From: Craterostigma plantagineum
Taxonomy: Eukaryota > Streptophyta > Magnoliopsida > Lamiales > Linderniaceae
Length of the DNA: 64,000 nt
Assembly: GCA_027422505.1 (NCBI GenBank)
Contig: JAPQWV010000050.1
Location: 2,232,001-2,296,000, forward strand
Direction: 5' to 3'
This document shows positions 34,404 to 47,721 of this stretch, one piece after another (position 1 is the stretch's first letter; each line of letters opens with the position of its first letter). Under the pieces are notes generated by a model. The model was given only the letters and a program-made list of their open reading frames with translations. It did not search any database and was not told the DNA's origin. The translations under genes were made by a program, and so were the position numbers.

Positions 34404-35182
34404 TGATGGGGTCCCGTACACAATGGATGAAAAACGCCAAGTTATATACTGATGTTGGACTCGATGTTAGGCTAACACTCACTCTCACTCTTTTGTATGC
34501 ACAGCGGAAAACGAAACGAACACAAATGAAGTTTTTGTGCAGCAAGTCAAATAACTTGCTGCGTGCCTCTCGGCGTAAAAATCCACTAGAAATATGGATT
34601 ACAAAAACTATCAAAAAGATAGTCAAGACTAGTCTAGCAAACGGAACGAATCAAAAAGAATTCTAAACCCACAAGATCTCACGACCTCTAAAAGCTAGAC
34701 TTAGAAAAGAAAAACTCTTCCAAGAAATAACTCTTGCTCAGAAAAGCTCTGATTTTCGCTCGGTGTTCATCGTACGTCGAAATGGTTAAGTCTTCGACTT
34801 ATATATGCCTTCACTCTTGAACGACTTGTCCAAACGGCTTGGCAACTTCCCACAACGTCCACTAAGTGTATTTGGACAGTTAGTGACCGTTGTAGATCGA
34901 CTTGGTCAGCTCGGATTGCTCGGTCTTCACTTGAGCTCCAAGTCGCCTATTTTTAGTATGCTCTTTTCCGATTTTTGCTCTTGCTCATCTACACTTCTTC
35001 CACGCGGTTTGATCCGTTCCATTCCTTGAATGAGTCCTGCACAACACTGGAAAAATGCCACGTCATAATTAAAATAGTTTTGGGCATGAAAGATAAAACT
35101 GAGTAAGGGAACATTCTCGGCCAACAAATGTTGACTAGAATGTTACCCCAACATTGCCAACGCTGAATGCTCAACATTAACA
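34404..35182 (-). repeat. 3' LTR of the Sirevirus-like element
   Basis: The 779-bp direct repeat partners 44483-45272. It contains several TGTTG/CAACA words also scattered through the element body. Confidence 0.9.
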
Positions 35183-35530
35183 ATCTCCCCCTTTTTATCT
35201 TTCTTCCCAAAACCAAAGCAGAAGTTATCCTTAGCCATACTCCCCCTGCAGGTAACATCAACTCAACCACAAAAACAAAAATGGTTAGAGTTAGAGTACT
35301 ATTCATTAGTACAAGCCAAAAGGGTTCTTGCAAAATCTGCAAAAATTAAAGACATAAAAGACATGGTTCAAAATAAACACAGGTAGTTAAAACCACAAAA
35401 GCACCCGCACACGCAAGCACACACACAGGCACCAAAGCGCATGCACACAAGCACACAGTGCGGCTTCACTCCTTAGCATCTTTTTCTCCGGTTGGTTCAG
35501 CTCCTTCTCCCCTTTGATCTTCACTCTCGT

Positions 35531-36641
35531 TCACCCTTGGTCAGCTCCCCCTATTTCCGTGCCTTTCGTATGCGCTCCTTGTCCACTTGTCCCGGCTTCT
35601 TCCATTGTCACTTCTTCTGCCTTATCTCCCCCTTTTTGGGAAGAAAGCATCTCCTTTAAGGTCGCTAGCTGAGACGTTAAAAGAGCTACAGTGTCCTCCA
35701 AGACCTTAATTTGCAGCTCCAAACTGGACTGAGCAGTGGATGTTGAGCCAACATTCTGCTCAACATCTGTGGAAGGTGCTTTCCATGGCAGATCAACTAT
35801 CTTGTTTGGTCCTGACAGATGCGTATGGGAGACAGAGTAGGGAACCTTGATTTGCACCACCACATCTCTCCGAGTTGGCTCAAAACCTCCCCGTAACAGC
35901 ATGCCGTAGATCAGCGAGGGAAAAGGTAAAATCCCCGGTGAAATTCTCTCAGCTTCCTTTGCCAACTGGTCTAGCACCAACTCACCCAAATTAATGGGTA
36001 GATTTTTCCCAAGGGCGTAGAGTATATGAGCCATACTCTCAGCCACGCGGGTCTCATTTGCCGTAGGCCACCAGTTATAAATACCAATTTTGAAGAGCAC
36101 CGAATAGAGTGAGGTTAAAAAGGAACACGAAAAATTCCCATCCCACTCCCTAACTCTACCACCCGTCAAGAAAGCCACAACCTCATTGTTGTCATATTCC
36201 TCATTCATATCTATGTTAGGTGTACCCAAAAACTCATTAATCGCCCCGGCAGTAAACTCATATAACCTCCCCCTTAAGAAAATCTTTCCATATCTCCTAG
36301 AACTAGGATCATTCAGACTAGGGCTAAGGTTAGAATATACCTCCCTGACCACTGTATCACAGTAGGTCCCAAACCTTGTAACGGTTTTGTCAAAGCGCCT
36401 CGACTGTAGGAAATCCATCAACCCGTATCGGCGGAAATTGCCCACGTCCACTGTTCTCTCAACACGGATCACCCTCTGGCTAAATGAGGACCATAGCTCT
36501 TCATTGAAAGGGGAGTAGAACTTCCCCCGTGGCAGAGGTGTTTCCCAGTCCGACTCAGATGTTGGGTCAACATCTGTCTCAACATCCTCACTGTCGCTGG
36601 GAACTTGCAACTGGTCTGGGCTGCTGGCTGCTTGCTGCGAG
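35531..36641 (-). pseudogene. Post-pol (env-like position) ORF, 3' part
   Basis: About 370 residues of the extra ORF, interrupted by the hAT MITE at 36642. It contains a helical domain (from KFYSPFNEELWSSF to about LLRGGFEPTRRD) resembling the plant retrotransposon domain found in many env-position and plant-mobile-domain-like ORFs. A short heptad-like segment (LEDTVALLTSQLATLKEML), probably a coiled coil, follows near the C-terminus. No convincing signal peptide or transmembrane helix is visible, so a true envelope function is not supported. The stop is about 350 bp before the 3' LTR. Confidence 0.7.
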
Positions 36642-37317
36642 TAGGGGTGGGCATCGGGTCGGGTAGTCGGGTATCGGGTAATTCGGGTTCGGGTAGTTCG
36701 GGTTCGGGTTAAGATTTTCACTACCCGAACCCGACCCGATTTACAGCGGGTACCCTCTTGTCGGGTATATATCAGGTTCGGGTACCCGACGTCGGGTAGT
36801 CGGGTACCCGATTTTTTTTAATTGGATATGACTAAAATATTATAATTCAATAAATAAATAAAAATATCCATGTTATATATTAATATCACTTACAATATTT
36901 GGGTATATAATACATACATATCTTTATATGTTTATTTATAAAATTTTGAGTATATATTTTAAATATTTAAATATGCATTGATATAAAATATCACTTCTTA
37001 ATTATACAATTAAAATAAGAACTTAGTCGAAATATTATTTAAAACTTTAACATCACTCAAGTTAGATATTGATATATGTAATTATATATTTTTAATATTA
37101 TGCACAAAACTAATATTTTTTAAAAAAATAATATATCGGGTACCCGAATAACCCGATCGGGTAGTAAATTACTACCCGATATCCGACCCGATTAATAATT
37201 ATCGGGTATCGGATAACCCGATACCCGACAAATAATCCGAACTACCCGACCCGAACTACCCGAACCCGATCGGGTTCGGGTAAAACCCGAATACCCGAAC
37301 CCGAACGCCCACCCCTA
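36642..37317. mobile_element. hAT-type MITE (family B) inside the Sirevirus-like ORF
   Basis: It begins TAGGGGTGGGC and ends GCCCACCCCTA, a perfect 11-bp terminal inverted repeat. It is flanked by the 8-bp target duplication GCTGCGAG (36634-36641 and 37318-37325). Subterminal regions are packed with TCGGGTA/TACCCGA words; the centre is AT-rich. At 676 bp with no ORF it is non-autonomous. Removing the element and one target copy leaves the host ORF in one frame. Confidence 0.93.
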
Positions 37318-37325
37318 GCTGCGAG

Positions 37326-38158
37326 GACTCAGATGGTCGAGCTTTCTTGGAAGGTCTGTCCTCAGCGACCATTGGCCTCTTGCCCGCTTTCTTTTGCAGT
37401 TTGGCCCTCCATGCAGCCAGGGTTTCAGCAGCTCCAAATTCGTCCTTGTCTTCGCTTTCAGGGGAAGATGAACCTGAAATGTTAGAAGATGTACCTCCCC
37501 CTGGACTCACCACTCCCGTGTCCAGCTGATCATACGTTGTGCAGTCAATGATTTCCTCAGTGGACGCCTTTTTTGGTGATGAGGACGAAGTATGACTCTG
37601 TTCTTGAGTGGGACTTTGAGGCGGAGCAGGGGCACTCGTCTCCCCCTGAATCGGAACTTCATTGGCCATCTGAGTGGGCATCTCCTTCGATGATTCTGAC
37701 TCGGTCTCAGATGAGGAGCTTGAGAGAGTAATCGGCTTATCTGCCGTCGATTTCGGCCCTTTAGAAACTCGAGCTTGCTTCAGACGGTTGCTTTGGCGTG
37801 TTTTAGGAGCACCAGCGAGAGGGCGAGGCTTTGAAGTAGTTGTCTTCTTCTTAGCTGGCTTCTTTGGCTTTTTGGCAGTCTCTTTAGACGCCGGAATTTG
37901 ATTTGACGAGCCGAACACAGGCGCCGGTGAGCTTTGAGGCGGCGGAGGAGGATTTGATGCTGGAGCAGATACATTTATTGCGCCTCCAACCACACTCGTC
38001 TGGACCGACCGTCGTTGAGAAACAAGAGTGCTGAGCGGGACATCGGCGAAATCGAAAATCGGCGCTGGAATCGACTGAATCGGGGCAACATCGAGCACTG
38101 TTTCGCTCAATGTTGGGCTAACATCTTGTGCTTCTTCACGATTTGGTGAGTTTGCCAT
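37326..38158 (-). pseudogene. Post-pol (env-like position) ORF, 5' part
   Basis: The ORF starts at ATG 38158 and runs about 277 residues before the MITE. It is Pro/Ser/Thr/Lys-rich and low in complexity: a Lys/Pro tract (KKPKKPAKKKTTTSKPRP) near residues 95-112 and Ser/Glu-rich segments after. This looks disordered and possibly nuclear-directed rather than secreted. It is in the same frame as the 3' part once the MITE and a target copy are discounted. It lies about 1.1 kb downstream of RNase H. Confidence 0.7.
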
Positions 38159-39328
38159 TTCAGAAAAAAGAAATCGAGCAGTAAAACCAAAAAAATCGTG
38201 ATTTTAGAACAGAGAGACACAGAGAGATTTCAGAGAGACGAACTTGATTTCTGGTTTTAGGGTTTGTGAATAAAGAAACTTAACCAGTCAATCACTGTAT
38301 TTAATCAAGCTTCAACGGTTACTCACACTACTCATAAAAATCGCAGATAGTGGTGTAAGTGGCATTAAGCAAATAACCGTTAGGCATGTGAGTATACGGA
38401 CTGATAAAATAAATTCACAACCTTAATTAACTTGTAGAGCAAAGTAAACAGATTTTCAAAGCATTCGAGCAGTTAGGAACTAAGTCATGACTACGTATAA
38501 CAAAGCATGATACTAAACATAGTAAAAAGACTAATTCATCATGCGAGCATACAAAAACAGTTTGAAGACCAAGTCAAGCGAGTTAATCGGAGCTCTTTGA
38601 ATCACGATTCACCCAAAAATAACTAAGTCAAAAGTCAGGGTAGAATCAAGTAATACTAACCGTTTGAGCGACTTCGATGAACACATAGAGACAAGCGTAA
38701 CGAGCTGTTCTTCGAGAATTTCTAATGCAATTCTGAGAGATAACTAGACACATACGACACATAAAAACAGTACTAAAGACAGACACGGACAAAAGCAAAA
38801 GCACAAAAAAATGTAGCAATATCGAACCGACAGTCACATATGTTGCCCTAACATTTGACTCAACATCCTGATTCCGTAATCCTAGACTTATCTGCTCGAT
38901 TCTTCTCAAAATCAGTTCCCATTATTTCTACCCTTTCACCTCAAATATCCGAAAACTTTATGCACTGCCCTTATACCCTCAGCCTCAAGGTTAGGCCTTT
39001 TGTCGCATAGTATACATCGTCACCGCGAATGCCGTGTACCTAAGGATTTTATTACCAAAAACCTATATCTAGCCGAGAGTTTATGAGCATGCTTACATGA
39101 GATAAGGATTGGTTTTTAGTCGCAATAAGTACATCGTCACAGCGAATGCCGTGTACCTAGGAACGTATTACCAAGAGCCTTTAAAAGAGGGGTAGGGTTC
39201 ATTTTGGGACCAACCAAGAAGAATCAAGTCATTTCACAGGAAAAACCGAACAGAATATCGAACCAAAAGTAAAGCAGTAACCATCAAATTCGACATATGC
39301 TATGCTGATCCAAATGTTGGACCAACAT
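38159..39328. other. Non-coding interval between RNase H and the post-pol ORF
   Basis: About 1.2 kb inside the element without a sustained ORF. It holds a direct repeat of roughly 100 bp (GTACATCGTCACAGCGAATGC-like words near 39009 and 39127) and two TGTTG...CAACA motifs (38839, 39313). Such a spacer is usual in Sireviruses. Confidence 0.55.
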
Positions 39329-41707
39329 TTAAACTAACATGTGCAAACCTATGGATTTCTTCAGGTCCGAAAACCTTTCAGAATCCAATGCTTTCGTGAA
39401 TATGTCTGCTAACTGATTCTTAGTATCTATATGTTCAATATGCACTAACTCTTTTTCGACCATATCTCTCAGAAAATGATGCCTAATGTCGATATGCTTC
39501 GTACGTGAGTGTTGAATGGGGTTCCTAGAGATGTTAATGGCACTAAGGTTATCACAATACATAAGAACGGATTCGCACTCTAACCCATAGTCACATAACA
39601 TGCTATTTAACCATAATAATTGCGTGCAACAACTACCTGCAGCTACATATTCAGACTCAGCAGTAGACAACGACACACAATTCTGTTTCTTACTATACCA
39701 TGCAACTAAGTTATTACCTAGGAAGAAACAGCCACCACTTGTACTCTTGCGGTCATCCTCGTCACCTGCCCAGTCAGCATCGCTATAGCCTACAAGACTC
39801 AAGTTAGTATCTTTGGAGAACCATAGTCCTAAGCTACACGACCCACTCACATAACGAAGTATTCGCTTAACAGCATTAAGATGAGTCACCTTAGGTTCAG
39901 ACTGATATCTAGCACATACGCAAACACTATACATGATGTCAGGTCTACTCGCAGAAAGATATAATAAACTGCCAATTATCGAACGGTACAATGTTGGGTC
40001 AACATTCTGCCCAACATCGTCTTTACTTACCTTTTGAGCAGAACCCATGGGCGTTTTCATTACCTTTGCTGTGTCTAACCCAAACTTCTTGACAGTGTTC
40101 TTGGCATACTTCTCTTGGGACATAAAGATCCCGTCGCTGCTTTGCTTAATCTGCAAACCTAGAAAATATGTTAATTCGCCTATCATCGACATCTCAAAGG
40201 TAGTGTTCATTGCTTGCACAAACTGATCTAATAAAACTTGTGAACTTGAACCAAAAACAATGTCATCAACATATACTTGAGCAATCAGAACATCAGGCCC
40301 GACCCTTTTAACAAAAAGAGTTCGGTCTGCCTCACCACGTGTGAAACTAAACTCAAGTAAGAATGTTGCTAACCGTGCGTACCATGCTCGAGGCGCTTGC
40401 TTCAATCCATATAACGCTTTCTGCAGCTTAAAAACATGGTTAGGATAATGGGGATCTTCGAACCCTTTAGGCTGTTCGACATAAATTTCCTTATCAATAT
40501 ACCCATTCAAAAACGCACCCTTAACATCCATTTGGTGTAAAGTGATGTTAAGCCAACATGCTATAGCTAACAACAGCCTAATCGATTCTAACCTAGCAAC
40601 AGGCGCAAACGTCTCACCAAAGTCTATCCCTTCTACTTGCGTATAACCCTGAGCTACTAAACGTGCTTTGTTCCTAACAACCCTACCAAGTTCATCAGAT
40701 TTATTTTTAAAGATCCACTTCGTACCTATGACATTAATGTCCTTCGGCCGTGGGACTAAAATCCAGACTTGGTTTTTCTCGAACTGCAAAAGTTCCTCTT
40801 GCATCGCATTTATCCAAAAATTATCCTTGAGTGCTTCAAGGACATTCTTAGGTTCTACCTCAGAAACAAAGCAATTGAAGCGTACCTCAGCGTATACCGT
40901 GTTCATGCATACGTTTCTTACCATCGACTTGTAGTCTTTGCGTGGTTTGTCTCTGGTCTTTCTTCCTTCGTTCATATCTCCAATAATGAGGTCAGAGGGA
41001 TGATCTTTCTGGATCTTAGCTGGCGGATCACGTCGCACGTCACCGGGACCAGTCTCAGTGTTCTGATCTGCCTCGGATGTTGAGTCAGATGTTGGCTCAA
41101 CATTGTTACCACCAGTCTCCTCTGTCCCATTGACAACTTGTGTAACATCTGAAATATCAACTTGAAGAGGCATATTGCTAAGATCAGTAGCATCATCGAA
41201 CACAACATTCACGGATTCTTGAACGGATTTCAAACGCAAGTTATAGACACGATAGGCACGACTATTTGACGAGTAACCTAGAAAGATGCATTTATCACTT
41301 TTCGAATCAAACTTCGTCAAATATTCACGATCATTCAGTATGTAACAAAAACATCCAAAAATATGAAAGTATTTAACCGTAGGCTTTTTACCATTCAACA
41401 ACTCATACGCTGTTTTCTTAGTGCCATGCCTAAAGAACACACGATTCGAAATGTGACATGCCGTATGCAATGCTTCAGCCCAAAAACGCTTAGAAACATT
41501 CTTAGATAATAACATAACACGAGCCATCTCTTGTAAGGTCCTATTCTTCCTTTCGGCCACCCCATTTTGTTGGGGCGTTTTAGGGGAGGAATACTCATGC
41601 ACTATGCCTTTCTTATCACAAAACTCATCAAAATACTGATTCTCAAATTCTCTACCATGATCAGACCTAATACGAAAGACAGTAGCACTGAAATTGTTCC
41701 TAATCAT
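39329..41707 (-). CDS. Sirevirus-like pol: integrase C-part, RT, RNase H
   Basis: An open frame of 792 residues. The first 60 residues carry the integrase core block RSDHGREFENQYF and PQQNGVAERKNRTL with the catalytic Glu. RT covers about 300-560 with HQMDVKGAFLNG at 391 and the catalytic YVDD at 479-482. RNase H begins near 640 (YSDADWAGD, then STAESEYVA). It is joined to upstream pol only after a one-base deletion in an A run near 41718. A TGTTG...CAACA motif is embedded at 41076 (encoding NVEPTSDST) and at 39990. Confidence 0.9.
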   Translation of the reverse strand: MIRNNFSATVFRIRSDHGREFENQYFDEFCDKKGIVHEYSSPKTPQQNGVAERKNRTLQEMARVMLLSKNVSKRFWAEALHTACHISNRVFFRHGTKKTAYELLNGKKPTVKYFHIFGCFCYILNDREYLTKFDSKSDKCIFLGYSSNSRAYRVYNLRLKSVQESVNVVFDDATDLSNMPLQVDISDVTQVVNGTEETGGNNVEPTSDSTSEADQNTETGPGDVRRDPPAKIQKDHPSDLIIGDMNEGRKTRDKPRKDYKSMVRNVCMNTVYAEVRFNCFVSEVEPKNVLEALKDNFWINAMQEELLQFEKNQVWILVPRPKDINVIGTKWIFKNKSDELGRVVRNKARLVAQGYTQVEGIDFGETFAPVARLESIRLLLAIACWLNITLHQMDVKGAFLNGYIDKEIYVEQPKGFEDPHYPNHVFKLQKALYGLKQAPRAWYARLATFLLEFSFTRGEADRTLFVKRVGPDVLIAQVYVDDIVFGSSSQVLLDQFVQAMNTTFEMSMIGELTYFLGLQIKQSSDGIFMSQEKYAKNTVKKFGLDTAKVMKTPMGSAQKVSKDDVGQNVDPTLYRSIIGSLLYLSASRPDIMYSVCVCARYQSEPKVTHLNAVKRILRYVSGSCSLGLWFSKDTNLSLVGYSDADWAGDEDDRKSTSGGCFFLGNNLVAWYSKKQNCVSLSTAESEYVAAGSCCTQLLWLNSMLCDYGLECESVLMYCDNLSAINISRNPIQHSRTKHIDIRHHFLRDMVEKELVHIEHIDTKNQLADIFTKALDSERFSDLKKSIGLHMLV

Positions 41708-41714
41708 AGCACAG

Positions 41715-43173
41715 AAATTTTAAAGAATACGAACGATTCCGCTTTGTCCCTAAGGAAGAAAATCCATGCATATCTAGAAAAATCATCCACGAGCACATAC
41801 GCATATTTCTTACCTCCTATGCTTTCTACTTCCATAGGACCCATCAAATCCATGTGAATTAATTGAAAACAGTGAGCAGTTTTAAAATGTTGGGCAGCTT
41901 GTTGGTCAACAGTGTGACTAACATGTGTTTGCTTACCCTTCAAACACGACTCACAAACAACCTTACCAACCTCCTTAAGCTTCGGAATGCCTCTTATTGC
42001 ATCATGTTTGATAAGTTGTTCCAATGTTCTGTAGTTGACATGACCTAGTTTGTAATGCCAAAGCACAACCTCGTCTTCGGCTTTTGATAGTTGACACACA
42101 TCCTTCACACCAGACTTGTTCCCCACTAGGTAGCAATTGTCACTAGATCTCTTACCTGCCATTACTCGAACAGAATTTCGATTAAAAACTTCACAACACT
42201 CCTTATTAAACCTTACCTCGAGATCATCATCACACAGCTGGCTTATGCTGATCAAATTCGCTATAAGCCCGTCTACATGAAGCACGTTGCTAAGCTTGGG
42301 AAAGTCGGGCACATTTAATCTGCCTCGGCCAAGAATTCTACCTTTCGAACCACCTCCAAACGTCACAAATCCACTCCTTAAGGACATGTAATCACTGAGA
42401 TATTCTTTGGTACCCGTCATATGTCGGGAACACCCGCTATCAAAGTACCATGAACCTGTCACGTTAGCTCGCAAAGAGGTGTATACAACTAAACATTTAT
42501 GACCTGATTTCTTGATCCAAGCTTTCTTAGAAGGTTTAACGGCATTCTGTTCACCGGAATTCGAAGATGAGCCAGCTGAGCCTGTTCCAGACATATCTTT
42601 CAATACTGATTTCTCAATGTTGACCGATATGTTGGGTGACACTTCAGCCGACATCGATTTCTTTGCAGAAATCTCTCTCTTCAATTTCCAGCAGTATGAC
42701 TTCAAATGACCTAACTTCTTACAATGATCACACACATATGATTTATCATGATTTTTCTGGGTCACATGCTCGGGACTATTTTTAGGCTTTACGATTTCAA
42801 CATCGTCATTCACAGATTTAGCTTTAACAAAAACAATCTTAGGCTGATCATGAGACACGGGTTTTGAGCTATCACATGCAAGCTGAGCACTAAATCCTAG
42901 GCCTTGCTTATCATAAATACCAAGAGACAATATATCATCAAGGGTGGACTTACCCTTGTTCAATTTAGTGAACGTTTCCTCGGCTTTATTGACATGTTTT
43001 TGAAGCGTGTCAAGTTCCCTCTCTTTTCTTGTCAGTGCGGCTTCCAACTTGTTCATGCTATCCATCAAGCCTTCAATGATCTTTTCATTTTTCTCATTTT
43101 CTTCGACCAATAGTTTCACCGCAGCTTGGAGTTGTAGGTTAGTTGCCCTCTCTAAGTCGTATTTCGTGGACAA
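41715..43173 (-). pseudogene. Sirevirus-like gag C-terminus, protease, integrase N-part
   Basis: About 486 residues: a heptad-rich coiled coil (residues about 5-75), the zinc knuckle CDHCKKLGHLKSYCW (about 145), the protease site FDSGCSRHMTG (about 245), the pre-integrase zinc motif (H...H...CESCLKGKQ) and the first part of the integrase core (HMDLMGPMEV). An in-frame TAG at 43174-43176 separates it from the preceding 82-residue segment. The reading frame is lost near 41718. Confidence 0.85.
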
Positions 43174-43422
43174 CTACTTAAAGGCTTCTTCACCACTCTC
43201 TGTTTCTGGTTCTGAATCACAACTCAAAAGACCATCAAGACAGTTTGAATCATCATAATAAAAAATAATGTGTTTTACAGATGTTGAGTCAGATGTTGGC
43301 TCAACATCAGTTACCGCAGTAAGTCCAATTTGATTATCTTCATCTTCTTCATCATCAGAAAAGGACTGTATGGTCACTGACGATTGCTTAGGTTCTTCAT
43401 CTTCATCTTCATCGTCTGACAA
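43174..43422 (-). pseudogene. Acidic gag segment between two lesions
   Basis: 82 residues, very Asp/Glu/Ser-rich (MSDDEDEDEEPKQSS...). It continues gag after a one-base deletion near 43423 and ends at the TAG at 43174-43176. In intact Sireviruses this acidic region is part of one gag-pol frame. It contains a TGTTG...CAACA motif at 43278. Confidence 0.75.
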
Positions 43423-44429
43423 GTCGATCCCATAGACTTACCATGCTTGCGAAGTGTGTTAGCACATTCGTTGGCAAAATGGCCCCAACCTTGGCATTCA
43501 AAGCATCTAATTGCCTCATAGTTGATATTCTTCTTCTTTCCATCAGACTTCCCAAATGGCTTGCGCTTTACGAACGGAGGGGCAGAAGAGGTTTCAATTT
43601 GTGCATTCTGGCCTTTTCTGAATGTTGGGCCAACATTCTGCACAACATTCTTCTTTTTGAAGTACTTCGCAAATCTCTTCACAACCATGGCCATGTCCTC
43701 TTCGTTGTTGGGATCAAACTCAATCTGTTCCTTCGATGGCTGGCTGACCAGTGCAACACTTTTTCCTCGTGCGGCCCTCCTTTGGACTTCGAGATTGGTT
43801 TCGAAGTTTTTCAGGATGTTCATCAAGACGGTGAAGTTCATGTTTGCTAGGTTGTATGATTCCTCGATTGCCGATACCTTCACATTGAATTTTTCGGTTA
43901 GTGTACGAAGAGCTTTAGAGTTTAATACCTTATTTGTCATAGGATCTCCTAGGCTGGCGCACTCGCTTGAGATCGTCAACAGCTTTCCAAAGTACGTGCT
44001 GATATCTTCGTCTTCCTTCATTCTGATGTTCTCGAACTGACTAAGGAGGAGGCGAAGCTTGGTTTCACGCACACTAGCGTCGCCTTCACAGTACTTCTGG
44101 AGAAGATCCCACGCATCTTGAGCAGTAGAGCAATTTTGGATGATCTTGAACATAAACATGTCCACGGATGAGAAGATGGCGTTGAGTGCCTTGTCATTGT
44201 ATTCGGCCGCGTTCTTCTCAGCGATCGTCCATTGCTCGAACGGCTTATTCACGACTTCGCCATCAGCGTCTTGTGGAGTCTTTGGAGTCGTATAACCATG
44301 CAGCACTGCTTCCCATGCTCGCACATCGATGGACTTGATGCACTGCCGAACACGAACCTTCCAATAGGCATAATTGGAGACGTCTAACACAGGAACTTTG
44401 GCGAGGTGGTTTGAGCTTGTAACGTCCAT
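43374..44429 (-). CDS. Sirevirus-like gag
   Basis: 351 residues starting 39 bp inside the PBS. The helical capsid domain has the Copia gag signature (NYAYWKVRVRQCIKSID near 18-34, AWDLLQKYCEG, LRLLLSQFENIRMKEDEDISTYFGKL). A CCHC zinc knuckle CFECQGWGHFANEC lies near residue 310. The last ~20 residues are out of frame because of the shift near 43423. A TGTTGGGCCAACAT palindrome is embedded at 43620. Confidence 0.85.
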   Translation of the reverse strand: MDVTSSNHLAKVPVLDVSNYAYWKVRVRQCIKSIDVRAWEAVLHGYTTPKTPQDADGEVVNKPFEQWTIAEKNAAEYNDKALNAIFSSVDMFMFKIIQNCSTAQDAWDLLQKYCEGDASVRETKLRLLLSQFENIRMKEDEDISTYFGKLLTISSECASLGDPMTNKVLNSKALRTLTEKFNVKVSAIEESYNLANMNFTVLMNILKNFETNLEVQRRAARGKSVALVSQPSKEQIEFDPNNEEDMAMVVKRFAKYFKKKNVVQNVGPTFRKGQNAQIETSSAPPFVKRKPFGKSDGKKKNINYEAIRCFECQGWGHFANECANTLRKHGKSMGSTCQTMKMKMKNLSNRQ

Positions 44430-44467
44430 TGTAGATGATCTTCAGCGCTTAGTAATGTCAAGCGTAG

Positions 44468-44479
44468 GCTCTGATACCA
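44468..44479 (-). other. Primer-binding site (tRNA-iMet)
   Basis: The minus strand reads TGGTATCAGAGC three bases inside the 5' LTR, a 12-base match to the initiator-tRNA-Met primer site. Confidence 0.9.
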
Positions 44480-44482
44480 CTT

Positions 44483-45272
44483 TGATGGGGGTCCCGTACA
44501 CAATGGATGAAAAACGCCAAGTTATATACTGATGTTGGACTCGATGTTAGGCTAACACTCACTCTCACTCTTTTGTATGCACAGCGGAAAACGAAACGAA
44601 CACAAATGAAGTTTTTGTGCAGCAAGTCAAATAACTTGCTGCGTGCCTCTCGGCATAAAAATCCACTAGAAATATGGATTACAAAAACTATCAAAAAGAT
44701 AGTCAAGACTAGTCTAGCAAACGGAACGAATCAAAAAGAATTCTAAACCCACAAGATCTCACGACCTCTAAAAGCTAGACTTAGAAAAGAAAAACTCTTT
44801 CAAGAAATAACTCTTGCTCAGAAAAGCTCTGATTTTCGCTCGGTGTTCGTCGTACGCCGAAATGGTTAAGTCTTCGACTTATATATGCCTTCACTCTTGA
44901 ACGACTTGTCCAAACGGCTTGGCAACTTCCCACAACGTCCACTAACGTCCACTAAGTGTATTTGGACAGTTAGTGACCGTTGTAGATCGACTTGGTCAGC
45001 TCGGATTGCTCGGTCTTCACTTGAGCTCCAAGTCGCCTATTTTTAGTATGCTCTTTTCCGATTTTTGCTCTTGCTCATCTACACTTCTTCCACGCGGTTT
45101 GATCCGTTCCATTCCTTGAATGAGTCCTGCACAACACTGGAAAAATGCCACGTCATAATTAAAATAGTTTTGGGCATGAAAGATAAAACTGAGTAAGGGA
45201 ACATTCTCGGCCAACAAATGTTGACTAGAATGTTACCCCAACATTGCCAACGCTGAATGCTCAACATTAACA
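44483..45272 (-). repeat. 5' LTR of the Sirevirus-like element
   Basis: The 790-bp direct repeat of 34404-35182 includes a 10-bp tandem duplication (ACTAACGTCC, about 44941) absent from its partner. Its outer end lies 92 bp before the ATG of ICS copy 5. Confidence 0.9.
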
Positions 45273-45364
45273 CATTCAATCCACAAGCTGAGAATACTTT
45301 AGCTCCCATTACACACACAAGCACACACACTATTACAAGCGAAGAATAATTAAAGAAGACAACA

Positions 45365-47721
<2,357 letters not shown>

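Larger units (their letters stand above)
34404..45272 (-). mobile_element. Sirevirus-like Ty1/Copia element (10.9 kb) with post-pol ORF
   Basis: LTRs of 779 bp (34404-35182) and 790 bp (44483-45272) have TG...CA ends and a 5-bp target duplication, CATTC (34399-34403 and 45273-45277). On the minus strand: 5' LTR, PBS (44468-44479), gag with zinc knuckle, protease, integrase, RT (YVDD), RNase H, a long non-coding interval, an extra ORF, purine tract (about 35185-35196), 3' LTR. An extra ORF after pol is typical of Sireviruses. By eye the LTRs differ by four substitutions, one base and one 10-bp tandem duplication, so insertion is recent. The gag-pol frame carries a shift near 43423, a stop at 43174-43176 and a shift near 41718. 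Confidence 0.92.

Noticed and set aside
34406..34666. Pair of overlapping ORFs repeated at about 44507-44746
   Set aside because: Within the Sirevirus-like LTRs; no domain and no coding signature.
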